A stretch of 64,000 nt of DNA from VRUE01 sp963695835 (lineage in GTDB: Bacteria; Actinomycetota; Thermoleophilia; Solirubrobacterales; 70-9): assembly GCA_963695835.1 (NCBI GenBank), contig CAVOHR010000004.1, forward strand, positions 124,001-188,000. The letters are read 5' to 3'. Under the pieces are notes generated by a model that saw only the letters and a program-made list of their open reading frames with translations, was not told where the DNA came from and made no database searches. Both the position numbers and the translations under genes were made by a program. Of the stretch, positions 37,481 to 46,236 are shown piece by piece (the stretch's first letter is position 1; each line of letters begins with the position of its first letter).

Positions 37481-38896
37481 TCAGCCGGGTTCCTCGGCGA
37501 CCTCGATCCGCCCCTCGCGGGCCGCGTCGCGCAGCGCCGCGTAGTCGCGTTCGCTCTGCTCGGCGTAGGCCTCGGCGAACTCGGCCATCGCCCGGTCGAA
37601 GGCGTCGCCCTTGCCGAGGTAGGCGCCGATCGCGATCCGGTCGCCGCCGCGGGCGTGGGCGTGGGCCAGGGTCATGCCGCAGATCTCCGCGTAGGCGGTC
37701 AGGCCGCGCGGGTCCATCGACTCGACCCGCGCCGAGCCCTTCCAGTCCCAGAGCTGGCGCACGTAGAAGTCGCGCAGCTCTCCGTCCGCGCCCTCCGCCC
37801 GCACCCAGCCGAGCAGGATGTCGCCGGCTGCCTGCATCAACCGCTGCCCGTGGACGACCCGCTCGCCCTGATGGTCGAACCGGCTCGGCGCCGTGTAGGG
37901 CTCGAGCACCGAGCGCTGCGCCTCCTTGACCTGGAGGAACAGCGGGTCGCCCTCGTCGCGGCCCAGCATCAGCGCTATCCAGGCGCGGGTGCCGACGCTG
38001 CCGACGCCGACGACCTTGAAGGCGACGTCGACGAGGCGGTAGCTGTCGAGCACGGCGCGGTGCTCGACAGCGATCGAGTCGCGGTAGTCGGAGAGGACCC
38101 GAAGCACGAGGGCTTCGACGTCCACCCCCGGCGCCTCATCCTCGGCCAGCTCGCGGACCGGCACGATCAGCGGCGGGTCGCTGACGATGCGCGGCCGGCC
38201 GTCGACCTCCTCGACCAGCTTCGAGAAGGCGCGGCTGCTGTCCTTGGCGCGCGCCCTGGCGACGTTGCGCTCGAACGCCTGGCGCTGCCTGCCGCCCACC
38301 GCGTCCGCCCAGCGCGCGGCGATCGCGCCGGCGTCGAGCTGCCGGTACCAGGATTCGAGGTTGCCCATCCGCGCCAGCCGCCGCATCGCCTCGCGGTACT
38401 CCCGCGCCGCCGCCAGCACGATGCGCCGCCGCTGCTTCCGGCCGCAGCCGCGGTCGCGGCCGGCAAGCGAGAAGCTGGCGGCGAGCCGCTTCACGTCCCA
38501 CTCCCAGGGCCCGGGCAGGGTCTCGTCGAAATCGTTGAGGTCGAAGACGAGCCGCCGCTCGGGGGAGGCGAAGGCGCCGAAGTTCGAGAGATGCGCGTCC
38601 CCGCAGAGCTGCGCCTCCAAGCCCGAGCGCGGGGTCGGCGCGAGGTCGGCCGCCATCACCGCGGCGGCGCCGCGGTAGAAGGCGAAGGGCGAGGCCAGCA
38701 TGCGGCCGTAGCGCAGCGGCACCAGCCGGCCGACCCGCGAGCCCGCCTGGCGCTCCAGCAGGTCCACCGGGTCCGGCCGGTCGCCGGCCGGCCCCCACTC
38801 GCCGTGGCTCGAGCGCGGCGCGGCGGCGCGGGCGGCCCTGCCGGCGGCGGCGCGCTCGCTGGGCGATCCGGGGTGGCGTTGGATCGAATCGGGCAT
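37481..38896 (-). CDS. DUF2252 family protein
   Basis: A 471-aa protein matching DUF2252 along its length: PLRYGRMLASPFAFYRGAA, LCGDAHLSNFGAFASPERRLVFDLNDFDE (kinase-like catalytic loop with H-x-N and DFDE), and a C-terminal ALAHAHARGGDR. The fold is aminoglycoside-phosphotransferase-like, hence a probable ATP-dependent small-molecule or protein kinase of unknown target. It follows the MFS pump gene by 4 bases. Confidence 0.85.
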   Translation of the reverse strand: MPDSIQRHPGSPSERAAAGRAARAAAPRSSHGEWGPAGDRPDPVDLLERQAGSRVGRLVPLRYGRMLASPFAFYRGAAAVMAADLAPTPRSGLEAQLCGDAHLSNFGAFASPERRLVFDLNDFDETLPGPWEWDVKRLAASFSLAGRDRGCGRKQRRRIVLAAAREYREAMRRLARMGNLESWYRQLDAGAIAARWADAVGGRQRQAFERNVARARAKDSSRAFSKLVEEVDGRPRIVSDPPLIVPVRELAEDEAPGVDVEALVLRVLSDYRDSIAVEHRAVLDSYRLVDVAFKVVGVGSVGTRAWIALMLGRDEGDPLFLQVKEAQRSVLEPYTAPSRFDHQGERVVHGQRLMQAAGDILLGWVRAEGADGELRDFYVRQLWDWKGSARVESMDPRGLTAYAEICGMTLAHAHARGGDRIAIGAYLGKGDAFDRAMAEFAEAYAEQSERDYAALRDAAREGRIEVAEEPG

Positions 38897-38900
38897 CGGC

Positions 38901-40523
38901 TCAGGCGGCGACCGGTTCGGCGTGCGGCGGATCGGGGCCCGCCTGCAACTGCTCGAAGCGCTGCGTCGGCAGGCGACGGGTCGTCCAGAACGATGCCACG
39001 ACGAGGAAGGCGGCGAACAGGAAGGCGGTCTTCAGCGCGGTCAGCTGGGCGTCTTCGTAGTGGGAGACCAGCGCGTCGACGGTCGGCGGGGCGAGCCCGG
39101 CCGCTTCGGCACCGGCACGCACTTCGTCGGCGGCGACGAAGCTGCCGCCGGCGCTCAGCTTCACCTCGAGCTGCTGTTCGACGCTCTTGGAGATGCTCGG
39201 GTCGTCGGCGACGTTGGCGGTGAAGGCGGCGATCAGGCCGGTGATCACGATCGCGCCGAGCAGCGCCGTCCCCAGCGAGGAGCCGAGCTGCTGCGCCGTG
39301 TTCTGCAGGCCGCCCGCCTCGCTGCGGTCGGCGTCGCCGACCGCCGACTGGACCACGTTGCCGAGCTGGGAGACGACCAGGCCCATGCCGACCCCCAGCA
39401 CCCCCATCGCCACGAGGAAGGCGCTGTTGTCGAGTTCGGGCTCGATCGTCGCCAGCAGCATCGCGATCGCGACCAGGACGACCAGCAGCCCGACGCGCAC
39501 CAGCGGCCGCGGCGCGAACCGTCTCGCCAGCGCCGAGCCGGCGATCGCGGCGAGGAACAGCCCGGCCGAGGCGGGCAGCATCCGCACCCCGGTTTCGAGC
39601 GCGTCGAGGCCCTGGACGACCTGCAGGAAGAGCGGGATCGTGAAGAAGATCCCCATCAGGATCAGGTTCTGCGCGAGCAGCATCGAGGCTCCTCCGCGCA
39701 GCGGGCGGATGTCGAGCAGGCGGAGGTGGACGAGCGGTTCCAGCCCGTGCGCCTCGCGGCGGCGCTCCCAGGCGACGAAGCCGGCCAGCAGCAGCGCGCC
39801 GGCACCGATCACGAACGGGGTCAGCGAGAAGCCGAACGGCTCGATCGGCGAGCTGCGCGGCGCCAGCCAGCCCCAGTTGCTCGCCTGCAGGACGCCGAAC
39901 ACGATCAGGGCGAGGGCGGCAGCCGAGAGCACGCTGCCGACCCAGTCCAGCCGCGGCGCCGCTCGCTCCCGCTCCGGCTCGCGGATCATCCGCGTCGCGA
40001 CGAGGATGCCGAGCGCGACGACGACCTCGCCGACGAAGACGAAGCGCCAGCTGAAGTCGGTGGTCATCCAGCCGCCGAGGATCGGGCCGACGGCGATGCC
40101 GGCGCCGGCGACGCCGCCGAGCACGCCGTAGGCGATCGCCCGCTCGCCGCCCTTGTAGGAGGCGGCGACGAGGGCGACCAGCGCCGGCAGGACGAGGGCG
40201 GCGCCGATCCCCTCGAGGATCGACCAGCCGAACATCAGCGACGGCACGCTCCACGAGGCGGCGGTCAGCGCCGAGCCGGCGGCGTAGATGCAGAGCCCGA
40301 TCGCGAAGGCCCGCCGCCGTCCCCAGATGTCGCCGAGCTTGCCGCCGGTCAGCATCAGCCCGGCCATCGTCAGCGCGTACAGCGCGATCACCGCCTGGAT
40401 CGTGGTGACCGTCGTGTCGAAGTCCTCGACCAGCTGCGAGATCGCGACGTTCATCACCGCCTGGTCGAGGACCATCAGGAACTGCGCGGTAGCCAGCACC
40501 GCGAGGACGCCCCACTTAACCAC
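38901..40523 (-). CDS. MFS drug:H+ antiporter, DHA2 (14-TM) type
   Basis: A 540-aa efflux protein with about 14 TM segments. Motif D1 is in FLMVLDQAVMNVAISQL, motif A in GGKLGDIWGRRRAFAIG (residues ~61-77), motif C in GGVAGAGIAVGPILGGW (~133-149). The long C-terminal external loop ends before a final helix (FLFAAFLVVASFW). It probably exports lipophilic drugs or metabolites by proton antiport. The luxR-type gene lies directly upstream on the same strand, separated by hairpin element C, so it may control the pump. Confidence 0.88.
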   Translation of the reverse strand: MVKWGVLAVLATAQFLMVLDQAVMNVAISQLVEDFDTTVTTIQAVIALYALTMAGLMLTGGKLGDIWGRRRAFAIGLCIYAAGSALTAASWSVPSLMFGWSILEGIGAALVLPALVALVAASYKGGERAIAYGVLGGVAGAGIAVGPILGGWMTTDFSWRFVFVGEVVVALGILVATRMIREPERERAAPRLDWVGSVLSAAALALIVFGVLQASNWGWLAPRSSPIEPFGFSLTPFVIGAGALLLAGFVAWERRREAHGLEPLVHLRLLDIRPLRGGASMLLAQNLILMGIFFTIPLFLQVVQGLDALETGVRMLPASAGLFLAAIAGSALARRFAPRPLVRVGLLVVLVAIAMLLATIEPELDNSAFLVAMGVLGVGMGLVVSQLGNVVQSAVGDADRSEAGGLQNTAQQLGSSLGTALLGAIVITGLIAAFTANVADDPSISKSVEQQLEVKLSAGGSFVAADEVRAGAEAAGLAPPTVDALVSHYEDAQLTALKTAFLFAAFLVVASFWTTRRLPTQRFEQLQAGPDPPHAEPVAA

Positions 40524-40555
40524 TCAGCACCTCCATCCGCTCGTCGGAGATCCTT

Positions 40556-40598
40556 CCGCTGTTCCTTGCCGGCACATAACGGGGGAAAGGCACAGTGG
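40556..40598. repeat. Hairpin element, subfamily 2, copy C
   Basis: 43 nt, the best match to copy A in inverted orientation (shared CCGCTGTTCCTTGCCGG). It lies in the 78-base spacer between the LuxR gene and the MFS gene. Confidence 0.8.
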
Positions 40599-40601
40599 AG
40601 C

Positions 40602-42836
40602 CTATTGCTCCGCTCGCAGCACCCCGACGGCCCGGGCGTGCTCGACCGCCTCGCGGCGGGACGAGACGCCGAGCTTGCGATAGACGGCCTGCGCCTGCGT
40701 CTTCACCGTGTTCGGCGAGACGTGTGCCTGGGCGGCGATCTGGGGAAGCGAGTAGTGGGTGGGCAGGAAGCGCAGGACGCGCAGCTCGGCCGGGGTCAGG
40801 TCGCTGACCGCCGCCGCGGCGATCGTCTCCACCTCCACCTCCGCCCGGTCCAGCCACGCGGCCAGCAGCGACGCTTCGGGGATCTGCCGGATCCCCCGCC
40901 GCGCTTCGACGAGCAGTTCCTGCGCGAGGGTGACGTCGTCGAGCCTCGCCGCGGCGCGGGCGAGCACGATCCGGGTCTGGACCTCGTACCAGGCGGCGAA
41001 CTCGTCGAGCCGGCGCATCAGCCCGGTCCCGGCGCGCAGGTCGGCGGCCGCCTCCTCGGCCATCCCCAGGTGGGCGCGGACGAAGGCCGATGCGGCGAAG
41101 GCGAGCGCCGCCGAGCAGTACTCGCCGAGGCCGGAGCGCTCGATCTGGGCCCGCGCCTGGGAGGCCAGCATCTCGGCCACCTGCCAGTCGGGCTCGTCGA
41201 CCGCGAGCAGGGCGAGCTGGGTCAGGCAGAGGACCTGGACGTGCGGCGCCGCCACGGCGCCGCGGCGCGCGCCCTCGGTCAGCTGCTCGCGGGCCTCGCC
41301 GGCACGGCCGCGGAGGAGCAGCCCGGTGCCGTCCATCAGGCAGCACATCGAGCGCCAGGGGCTCTCGTCCGGGATCGCCGCGGCGGCGGCCGCGGCACGC
41401 TCGCTCATCACGGCGAGGCCGTCGCGGGCGAGCACCGCTTCGGCCAGCGCGAGGCCGGCGGTCAGCGAGCCGTCGCCGGGGCCGGCCGCGTCGCGCTCGA
41501 GCAGGCCGCGCGAGACCGCGATCCAGTGCTCCGCCATGCTCCCCTCGCCGCGGCCGAGGCAGCCCTGGGCGGCGGCCACGCTCAGCGTCGGGTAGGCGGT
41601 CAGCTGCTCGGCGCCGAGCCGCTCCAGCCAGCGCCGCACCGTGGCGTTGCGCCCCCGCGTGTAGTACTCGGGCACCGCCGCCCACAGCAGCTCGCCGGCC
41701 CGCTCGGGGTCCCTCGCCGCGATCGCGTGCTCGATCGCCCGGTCGGTGTCGCCGTGCTCGGCCCACCAGGCGGAGGCGCGCAGCTGGAGCTCGGGCTCGA
41801 TCTCGGGCTCCACCCGCCGCAGCTCGGAACGCAGCATGTCGGCGAGCAGGGTATGGAAGCGGAACCACTGCTCCTTGCGATCGAGCGCGAGCAGGAGCAT
41901 GTTGCCGTGCGCCAGGTCGCGCAGCGCGGTGGCGGAGCCGCTGCGGCCGAGGACCGCGTCGCAGAGGTCGGCGTCGAAGCGATCGAGGATCGACGCTCGT
42001 CGCAGGAGCTCCAGCCGGCGCTTCGAGATCGGCTCGAGGAACTCGTCCTTGATGTAGTCGGCGACGATCCGGTCGTCGCCGGCGAAGCGGGCGACCGCGG
42101 CGCCGGCGTCGGCCTCGCCGCGCAGCGCCACGCCGGCCAGGTAGAGCGCCGCCGGCCAGCCCTCGGTGCGCTCCGCCAGCGCGTCGAGGTCGCGGCGGCT
42201 CAACTCGATGCCGAGGCCCGCCAGCAGCGCCTGGCACTCGGGCTTCGTCATCGTCAACTCCCCCCGGCCGAGCTCGGTCAGCAGGCGGTTCGCCCGCAGC
42301 CTGCCGAGCGGCAGCGCCGGCTCGCCGCGGCCGGCGACCGCGATCTGCGAGCCGGTTCGCATGTGCTCCACCAGCGAGCGGATCACCTGGAGGGACTGCG
42401 GCGACTCGATCCGCTCGAGCTCGTCGAGCACCAGCACCGTGGCCGTCTCGCGCGCCTCGACAGCCCGCTCGAGCCGCGGCAGCACCACCCCCTCGACATC
42501 GGGTTCGGGGACCGCCAGGGCGGCGGATATCTCGGCCGGAAGCGGCTCGATCCGCGCGAGCGCCTCAAGCACCTGCTCGAGCAGCGAGACCGGGTCGTTA
42601 TGGGCGTCGCCGAGGGTGACCGAGGCGAAGGGACGCGGATCGCAGGCGGCCCACTGGGCGAGCAGGACCGACTTGCCGTAGCCGGTGGGCGCGTCGAGCA
42701 GAACCAGCGGGGCGCCGGCCTGCTCGAGCCGGCCGAGCAGGCGCGGGCGCTCGACGAGGCTGCCGAGGGCCGGGCCGTGCAAATCCACCCCGGCGACCAG
42801 GCGGCTCTCCAGCTGTGTGGTTTTCCCGGGCGGCAT
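40602..42836 (-). CDS. LAL/MalT-type LuxR transcription regulator
   Basis: A 744-aa regulator, ATG 42836. It has an N-terminal STAND ATPase (Walker A APTGYGKSVLLAQW, residues ~47-60; Walker B VLVLDELERI), a helical repeat sensor region (~340-650), and a C-terminal LuxR HTH: LTPAELRVLRFLPTHYSLPQIA then VSPNTVKTQAQAVYRKLGV. MalT-like proteins use ATP and a small inducer to activate transcription. The likely target is its own cluster (MFS pump, DUF2252). The leader has a TTACCCGGAT motif also seen near 37400. Confidence 0.88.
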   Translation of the reverse strand: MPPGKTTQLESRLVAGVDLHGPALGSLVERPRLLGRLEQAGAPLVLLDAPTGYGKSVLLAQWAACDPRPFASVTLGDAHNDPVSLLEQVLEALARIEPLPAEISAALAVPEPDVEGVVLPRLERAVEARETATVLVLDELERIESPQSLQVIRSLVEHMRTGSQIAVAGRGEPALPLGRLRANRLLTELGRGELTMTKPECQALLAGLGIELSRRDLDALAERTEGWPAALYLAGVALRGEADAGAAVARFAGDDRIVADYIKDEFLEPISKRRLELLRRASILDRFDADLCDAVLGRSGSATALRDLAHGNMLLLALDRKEQWFRFHTLLADMLRSELRRVEPEIEPELQLRASAWWAEHGDTDRAIEHAIAARDPERAGELLWAAVPEYYTRGRNATVRRWLERLGAEQLTAYPTLSVAAAQGCLGRGEGSMAEHWIAVSRGLLERDAAGPGDGSLTAGLALAEAVLARDGLAVMSERAAAAAAAIPDESPWRSMCCLMDGTGLLLRGRAGEAREQLTEGARRGAVAAPHVQVLCLTQLALLAVDEPDWQVAEMLASQARAQIERSGLGEYCSAALAFAASAFVRAHLGMAEEAAADLRAGTGLMRRLDEFAAWYEVQTRIVLARAAARLDDVTLAQELLVEARRGIRQIPEASLLAAWLDRAEVEVETIAAAAVSDLTPAELRVLRFLPTHYSLPQIAAQAHVSPNTVKTQAQAVYRKLGVSSRREAVEHARAVGVLRAEQ

Positions 42837-42958
42837 CTCGAAACGTTGCTCTCCGCCCCTGCGCAGCGGAAAGCCTACCCCCCGGCGCTGCCGGAGGGTA
42901 TCCGGGTAAATCACCCACTTGGGGGGGATGCGGACCCCGTAGGCGACCCCTGGCGCGG

Positions 42959-43450
42959 TCAGCCCGCCGCGGCGCCGGCGGCGATCAGGTCCTGCGGGTG
43001 GAGCCAGGCGTCGACCAGGGTCTGCCCGCCCGCCTCCGCGATCGCGTCGCGCAGGGGGATCGCCCAGCGATGCTCGAGCAGGGCGATCGCGGCCGCGGTC
43101 CCCGGCGGGATCGCGTCGGCCAGGTACCAGACCTTCTCCTCGTCGATCAGGGATCCCTCCTCGCCCCTCGCGGCGCCGGCCAGCGCTCCGGCCTCGGCGC
43201 CCTCCTCTCCCGCCGCTCCGAAGCCGAGCAGCGCGCCGGCGACGGCGCCCAGCTCGGCCATCTCCTCGCGCGGCAGGTCGCTGATCTCGATCTCCGCGAT
43301 CTCCCCCTGCTCGTCCTTCTGGACGAAGAGCAGGTCGACGAGGCGGACGATGTCTTGCTCGCGCAGGCGGCGCAGCTCGGCGAGGGCCTTGCCCTCGAAC
43401 TTGCCGTGCTCGAAGCCGACCACGAGGATCTGCACCGGTCCGAACTCCAT
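42959..43450 (-). CDS. DUF6325/DUF1269-like protein
   Basis: A 163-aa protein. The second ATG (43450) is preferred because GGAAGGAG lies 5 bases ahead. FGPVQILVVGFEHGKFEG, then VDLLFVQKDEQGEI, then a Gly/Ala-rich helix (ELGAVAGALLGFG) and a second alpha/beta unit (ALLEHRWAIPLRDAI) give two ferredoxin-like halves. Family function is unknown; members often sit with SHOCT-domain genes, as here. Confidence 0.75.
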   Translation of the reverse strand: MEFGPVQILVVGFEHGKFEGKALAELRRLREQDIVRLVDLLFVQKDEQGEIAEIEISDLPREEMAELGAVAGALLGFGAAGEEGAEAGALAGAARGEEGSLIDEEKVWYLADAIPPGTAAAIALLEHRWAIPLRDAIAEAGGQTLVDAWLHPQDLIAAGAAAG

Positions 43451-43474
43451 CTGCGCTCCTTCCATCTCTGGCGC

Positions 43475-43720
43475 CTACGTTCCCTGTAGCAGCTTCTGCT
43501 TCTCGGCTTCGTACTGCTCCTCGGTGAGGACGCCGGAGTCGAGCAGCTCTTTCAGCTTGGTCAGCGCCTCGATCCGATCGGTCTCCGAGGGGGCGGCGGC
43601 CGCGGGGGGCGGGGTGGCTGGCGCCGCCTGGGGGGCCTCCGGCGCCGCCTCGGCCTCGCGCTTCGCCGCCACGTGCTTGCCGACGGCGTAGCCGGCGCCG
43701 CCGACCATCGCGGCGCGCAT
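43475..43720 (-). CDS. SHOCT-domain protein
   Basis: An 81-aa protein, start chosen at ATG 43720 (GGAG about 10 bases ahead; longer starts at 43750/43786 are possible). It has a short hydrophobic N-terminus (AAMVGGAGYAVGKHVA), an Ala/Pro-rich linker and a C-terminal SHOCT motif (ALTKLKELLDSGVLTEEQYEAEKQKLL). SHOCT modules mediate oligomerisation in stress-related membrane proteins. It lies upstream of the DUF6325 gene on the same strand. Confidence 0.8.
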   Translation of the reverse strand: MRAAMVGGAGYAVGKHVAAKREAEAAPEAPQAAPATPPPAAAAPSETDRIEALTKLKELLDSGVLTEEQYEAEKQKLLQGT

Positions 43721-43819
43721 GAGGGGCCTTCTCCTTCCGATCGGCGGCATCGGTGAGATGGAACCGCAAGCGCCGGCCGCGGTCATCGTGCGAACCGGGT
43801 GAAATTGGCCGCGGCCGCC

Positions 43820-44485
43820 TCAGCCGAGCAGCTCGACCAGACCGCGCACGACCAGGGCGAGGCCGATCGCCGCCGCCCCGACGATCGCGGCGCGGCGGCC
43901 GCTGCGGCCGAGCCAGGCCCGGAAGCGGTCGACCGCGTCCTGGGTCCGGTCTGGCGCGAACGCGTAGCCGATCAGCGGCAGCTCGAGCAGCGCCTGCTGG
44001 ATCAGGCAGAAGCCGACCACGAGCAGCACCGTCGGCGCCGTCGCCGCGTCGAGCGTGTTGATGTGGCCGAGCCCGGCCAGGTAGGAGGCGCCGGGGAAGC
44101 TGAGCAGGAGCCCGACCACGAAGGCGGTCCGGGGCGAGCCGCGGCCGAGCAGCCGCAGCGGCAGCGATTCCTTCTCCTCCTCCCCCTTCTCGGTCCGCTT
44201 GGCGTCCTTGCGCTGCGCCCGCCGCTCGCGCATCGGCCGGTCGCGATCGGTCGCCAGGACGATCGCGACCAGCACGGCGAGCAGGCCGAGGACGATGTCC
44301 TCGGCGGGGCCGATCGTGTTCCTGCTGGTGCTGGCGAAGCTCGAGCCCTGGAGGGCGAAGACGATCGCCAGGCCGAGGCTGATGCTGGTCGTGTAGGCGC
44401 CCAGCAGGTAGCCGAGCATCAGCCGCTTCGGGCTCGGCAGCAGCAGCATCACCGTCACCGCGGCGAGCAGCGTCGGGTTGAACAT
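43820..44485 (-). CDS. GAP/Sap-family membrane protein (start uncertain)
   Basis: A 221-aa protein of six likely TM helices, split by a charged loop (RPMRERRAQRKDAKRTEKGEEEKE). The pattern (MLLLPSPKRLMLGYLLGAYTTS) fits the GAP family related to mycobacterial Sap, a lysine-exporter-like fold implicated in glycopeptidolipid or sulfolipid transport. The hydrophobic frame continues about 20 codons upstream of ATG 44485 (AIGDLGQILLLALLS) to a stop with no ATG/GTG/TTG, so the true start may be non-standard or mutated. Confidence 0.7.
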   Translation of the reverse strand: MFNPTLLAAVTVMLLLPSPKRLMLGYLLGAYTTSISLGLAIVFALQGSSFASTSRNTIGPAEDIVLGLLAVLVAIVLATDRDRPMRERRAQRKDAKRTEKGEEEKESLPLRLLGRGSPRTAFVVGLLLSFPGASYLAGLGHINTLDAATAPTVLLVVGFCLIQQALLELPLIGYAFAPDRTQDAVDRFRAWLGRSGRRAAIVGAAAIGLALVVRGLVELLG

Positions 44486-44688
44486 CGAGAGCAGCGCGAG
44501 GAGCAGGATCTGACCGAGGTCGCCGATCGCGCGATTGTCGCGCGTATCGCGGTCGCCGAAATCACCCTAACCGGGCGATGCTGCCTTTCCCGGCCGCTCC
44601 TACCGTCGTCTCAACACAGAGAAACCCGTTGATCGGGCCGGATCGGCCGCTGAGAGAGACGGCGGTTGGCCACGAAAGGAGCAACACG

Positions 44689-45114
44689 ATGAGAGGTTTA
44701 GGCCGCGCCGTATTCGTCGCAATCCTGCTGCTGATTGCAGGGGCGCTCAACATCATCTACGGGATCGCCGCGATCGCCGACGCGAACTTCTGGGTCGGCG
44801 AAAACCATTTCGTGCTGGGCAACCTGCACACCTGGGGGTGGGTGACGCTGATCGTCGGCCTGATCCAGCTGTTCGCCGGATTCTCGCTGTTCGCCGGCGG
44901 CGCCTTCGGCCGGGTGATCGGAATCGTCGCGGCGACCCTCGGCGCGATCGGCGCGCTGCTGGCCGTCGGCGGCGCCTATCCGTTCTGGGCGCTGGGCGTG
45001 TTCGCGATCTGCGTGATCTGCATCCACGGCCTGGTCGTCTACGGCGAGCCGCTCGAAGAAGAAAGCCGGTTGCCCGGGAGCAACGAGCCGGGCGCCGGAG
45101 CGCCGCGCGGCTGA
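44689..45114 (+). CDS. DUF7144-like four-helix membrane protein
   Basis: A 141-aa protein, ATG 44689 with AAAGGAG upstream. It has four hydrophobic helices (FVAILLLIAGALNIIYGIAAI, WVTLIVGLIQLFAGF, VIGIVAATLGAIGALLAV, LGVFAICVICIHGLVVY) with a GW motif in the first loop, and a charged C-terminal tail. Matches the general pattern of actinobacterial DUF7144 proteins; function unknown. Confidence 0.7.
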   Translation: MRGLGRAVFVAILLLIAGALNIIYGIAAIADANFWVGENHFVLGNLHTWGWVTLIVGLIQLFAGFSLFAGGAFGRVIGIVAATLGAIGALLAVGGAYPFWALGVFAICVICIHGLVVYGEPLEEESRLPGSNEPGAGAPRG

Positions 45115-45133
45115 GAGTCGGTCGCGTGTGCGT

Positions 45134-45179
45134 GGCCCGGTGTGCTGCGCTCGTCCCCGCCTGTTCAGCACGCCGGGCC
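45134..45179. terminator. Hairpin at the DUF7144/tetR convergent gap
   Basis: Arms 45134-45147 and 45166-45179 pair over 14 bp with one mismatch (GGCCCGGTGTGCTG). A second small stem CCACATC/GATGTGG lies at 45306-45323. No T-run. Confidence 0.5.
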
Positions 45180-45193
45180 GCCTCCGGTCCGGC

Positions 45194-45280
45194 CTACTGC
45201 GCCGAGCGCGGGGGCGAAGGCGCGATCGCCAGCCGCACCAGGTAGGCGACGACGACTCCGACGATCACCAGCGGCGCCAC
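45194..45280 (-). CDS. Possible 28-aa single-span membrane peptide
   Basis: A short frame with GTG at 45280 reads APLVIVGVVVAYLVRLAI and ends SPPRSAQ, a plausible small membrane peptide downstream of tetR. There is no ribosome-binding evidence, so it is speculative. Confidence 0.25.
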   Translation of the reverse strand: MAPLVIVGVVVAYLVRLAIAPSPPRSAQ

Positions 45281-45357
45281 GCCGGGCCCCGCCGAGGCGG
45301 CATCGCCACATCACGCGATGTGGGTGATATCGGGCGAGACCGCTTACACGTCGAGGG

Positions 45358-45993
45358 CTATGCCGAGCCGAGCGCCTCGTCGATGAACGGCCCGAGCAGC
45401 TCGCCCGTGGCCTTCGCCGTCGTCTCGGGGGGATCGCCGGGAGCGGTTACGTGGCTGATCGCCAAGCGGACCAGGGTCTCGGCAAGGAGGCGGGTCTTGT
45501 CCGGGGGCGCCTGCGGCCATCCCTCCGCGATCGTCGCCGTGAGGCGGGCGGTCGCCCACTGGACGACCGGCATCCCCTGGGTGGTGACGAAGGGCAGCAT
45601 GCCGCCGGTGCCGTCGTCGCTGAGCAGGACGCGGACCAGCGGGTCCTCGCCGGCCGTGCGAAGGAACATCTCCAGCGCAGCGCCGATGGCGGCGCGGGGA
45701 TCGTCGAGGTGCTCGCGGACCGCCGCCTCGACGGCGTCGAGGAAGCGTTCGCCCTCGTGGATGACGAAGGCCTGGGCGAACTCGTCGCGGCTGCCGAACT
45801 CCTTGTAGAGGGTCTGGCGGCTGACCCCGGCGGCGCCGGCGACATCGGCCATCGTGATCTCCGACCAGGCGCGCTGCTGAAGCTCGTCGCGCGCAGCGCC
45901 GAACAGGGTCTCCCGCAGCAGCCGCCGCGCGGCCTGCGGGTACGGGGTGCGGGTCGCCTCCACACCCCCGATCGTCGCAGCGGGCGCGGCCAT
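45358..45993 (-). CDS. TetR-family regulator of the alkane operon (AlkX/AlkW-like position)
   Basis: A 211-aa regulator, ATG 45993. The N-terminal HTH is EITMADVAGAAGVSRQTLYKEFGSRDEF (residues ~44-70), and a TetR_C-type ligand domain follows. It is the third gene of alkB-rubredoxin-tetR; in many actinobacteria the TetR at this place represses alkB and responds to fatty acids made from alkanes. That role is by analogy. Confidence 0.87.
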   Translation of the reverse strand: MAAPAATIGGVEATRTPYPQAARRLLRETLFGAARDELQQRAWSEITMADVAGAAGVSRQTLYKEFGSRDEFAQAFVIHEGERFLDAVEAAVREHLDDPRAAIGAALEMFLRTAGEDPLVRVLLSDDGTGGMLPFVTTQGMPVVQWATARLTATIAEGWPQAPPDKTRLLAETLVRLAISHVTAPGDPPETTAKATGELLGPFIDEALGSA

Positions 45994-45998
45994 CGCGC

Positions 45999-46166
45999 CT
46001 ACCCGTCGACCGGCTCGAAATCGACTTGGTCGAAGATTCCGCAGTCGGGACAGTGCCAGTCGTCGGGCACCTCGCTCCACGGCGTCCCCGGCGGGAAGCC
46101 CTCGCGCGGGTTGCCGGCCCGCTCGTCGTAGACGTAGCCGCAGCCGGGGCAGCGCCAGGCGCTCAC
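45999..46166 (-). CDS. rubA: Rubredoxin (AlkG-type)
   Basis: A 55-aa protein, GTG 46166. Two iron-binding pairs are present: WRCPGCGYVYDE (C-x2-C, residues 5-8) and DWHCPDCGIF (C-x2-C, residues 38-41), with the intervening PPGTPWSEVPDDW typical of AlkG2 rubredoxins. One Fe is held by four Cys. It carries electrons from a rubredoxin reductase to AlkB. It lies between alkB and tetR; only 5 bases separate it from tetR. It is a very short gene, easily missed. Confidence 0.95.
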   Translation of the reverse strand: MSAWRCPGCGYVYDERAGNPREGFPPGTPWSEVPDDWHCPDCGIFDQVDFEPVDG

Positions 46167-46177
46167 AGGAGATCCCC

Positions 46178-46220
46178 CCGCTGTTCCTGCTCGGGAGATA
46201 GCGAGGCAAGGGAACAGCGC
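46178..46220. repeat. Hairpin element, subfamily 2, copy D
   Basis: 43 nt between alkB and the rubredoxin gene. It shares CCGCTGTTCCT with copy C and the flank GGAGATCC. Its arms (CCGCTGTTCC / GGGAACAGCGC) pair well. Confidence 0.7.
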
Positions 46221-46236
46221 AGGCTGGGGGGCCTCA

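Noticed and set aside
38922..43691. A 1589-codon open frame on the plus strand opposite the MFS and LuxR genes
   Set aside because: It is antisense to well-supported genes, has the Arg/Gly/Ala/Asp composition of an out-of-frame GC-rich shadow, and shows no domain.
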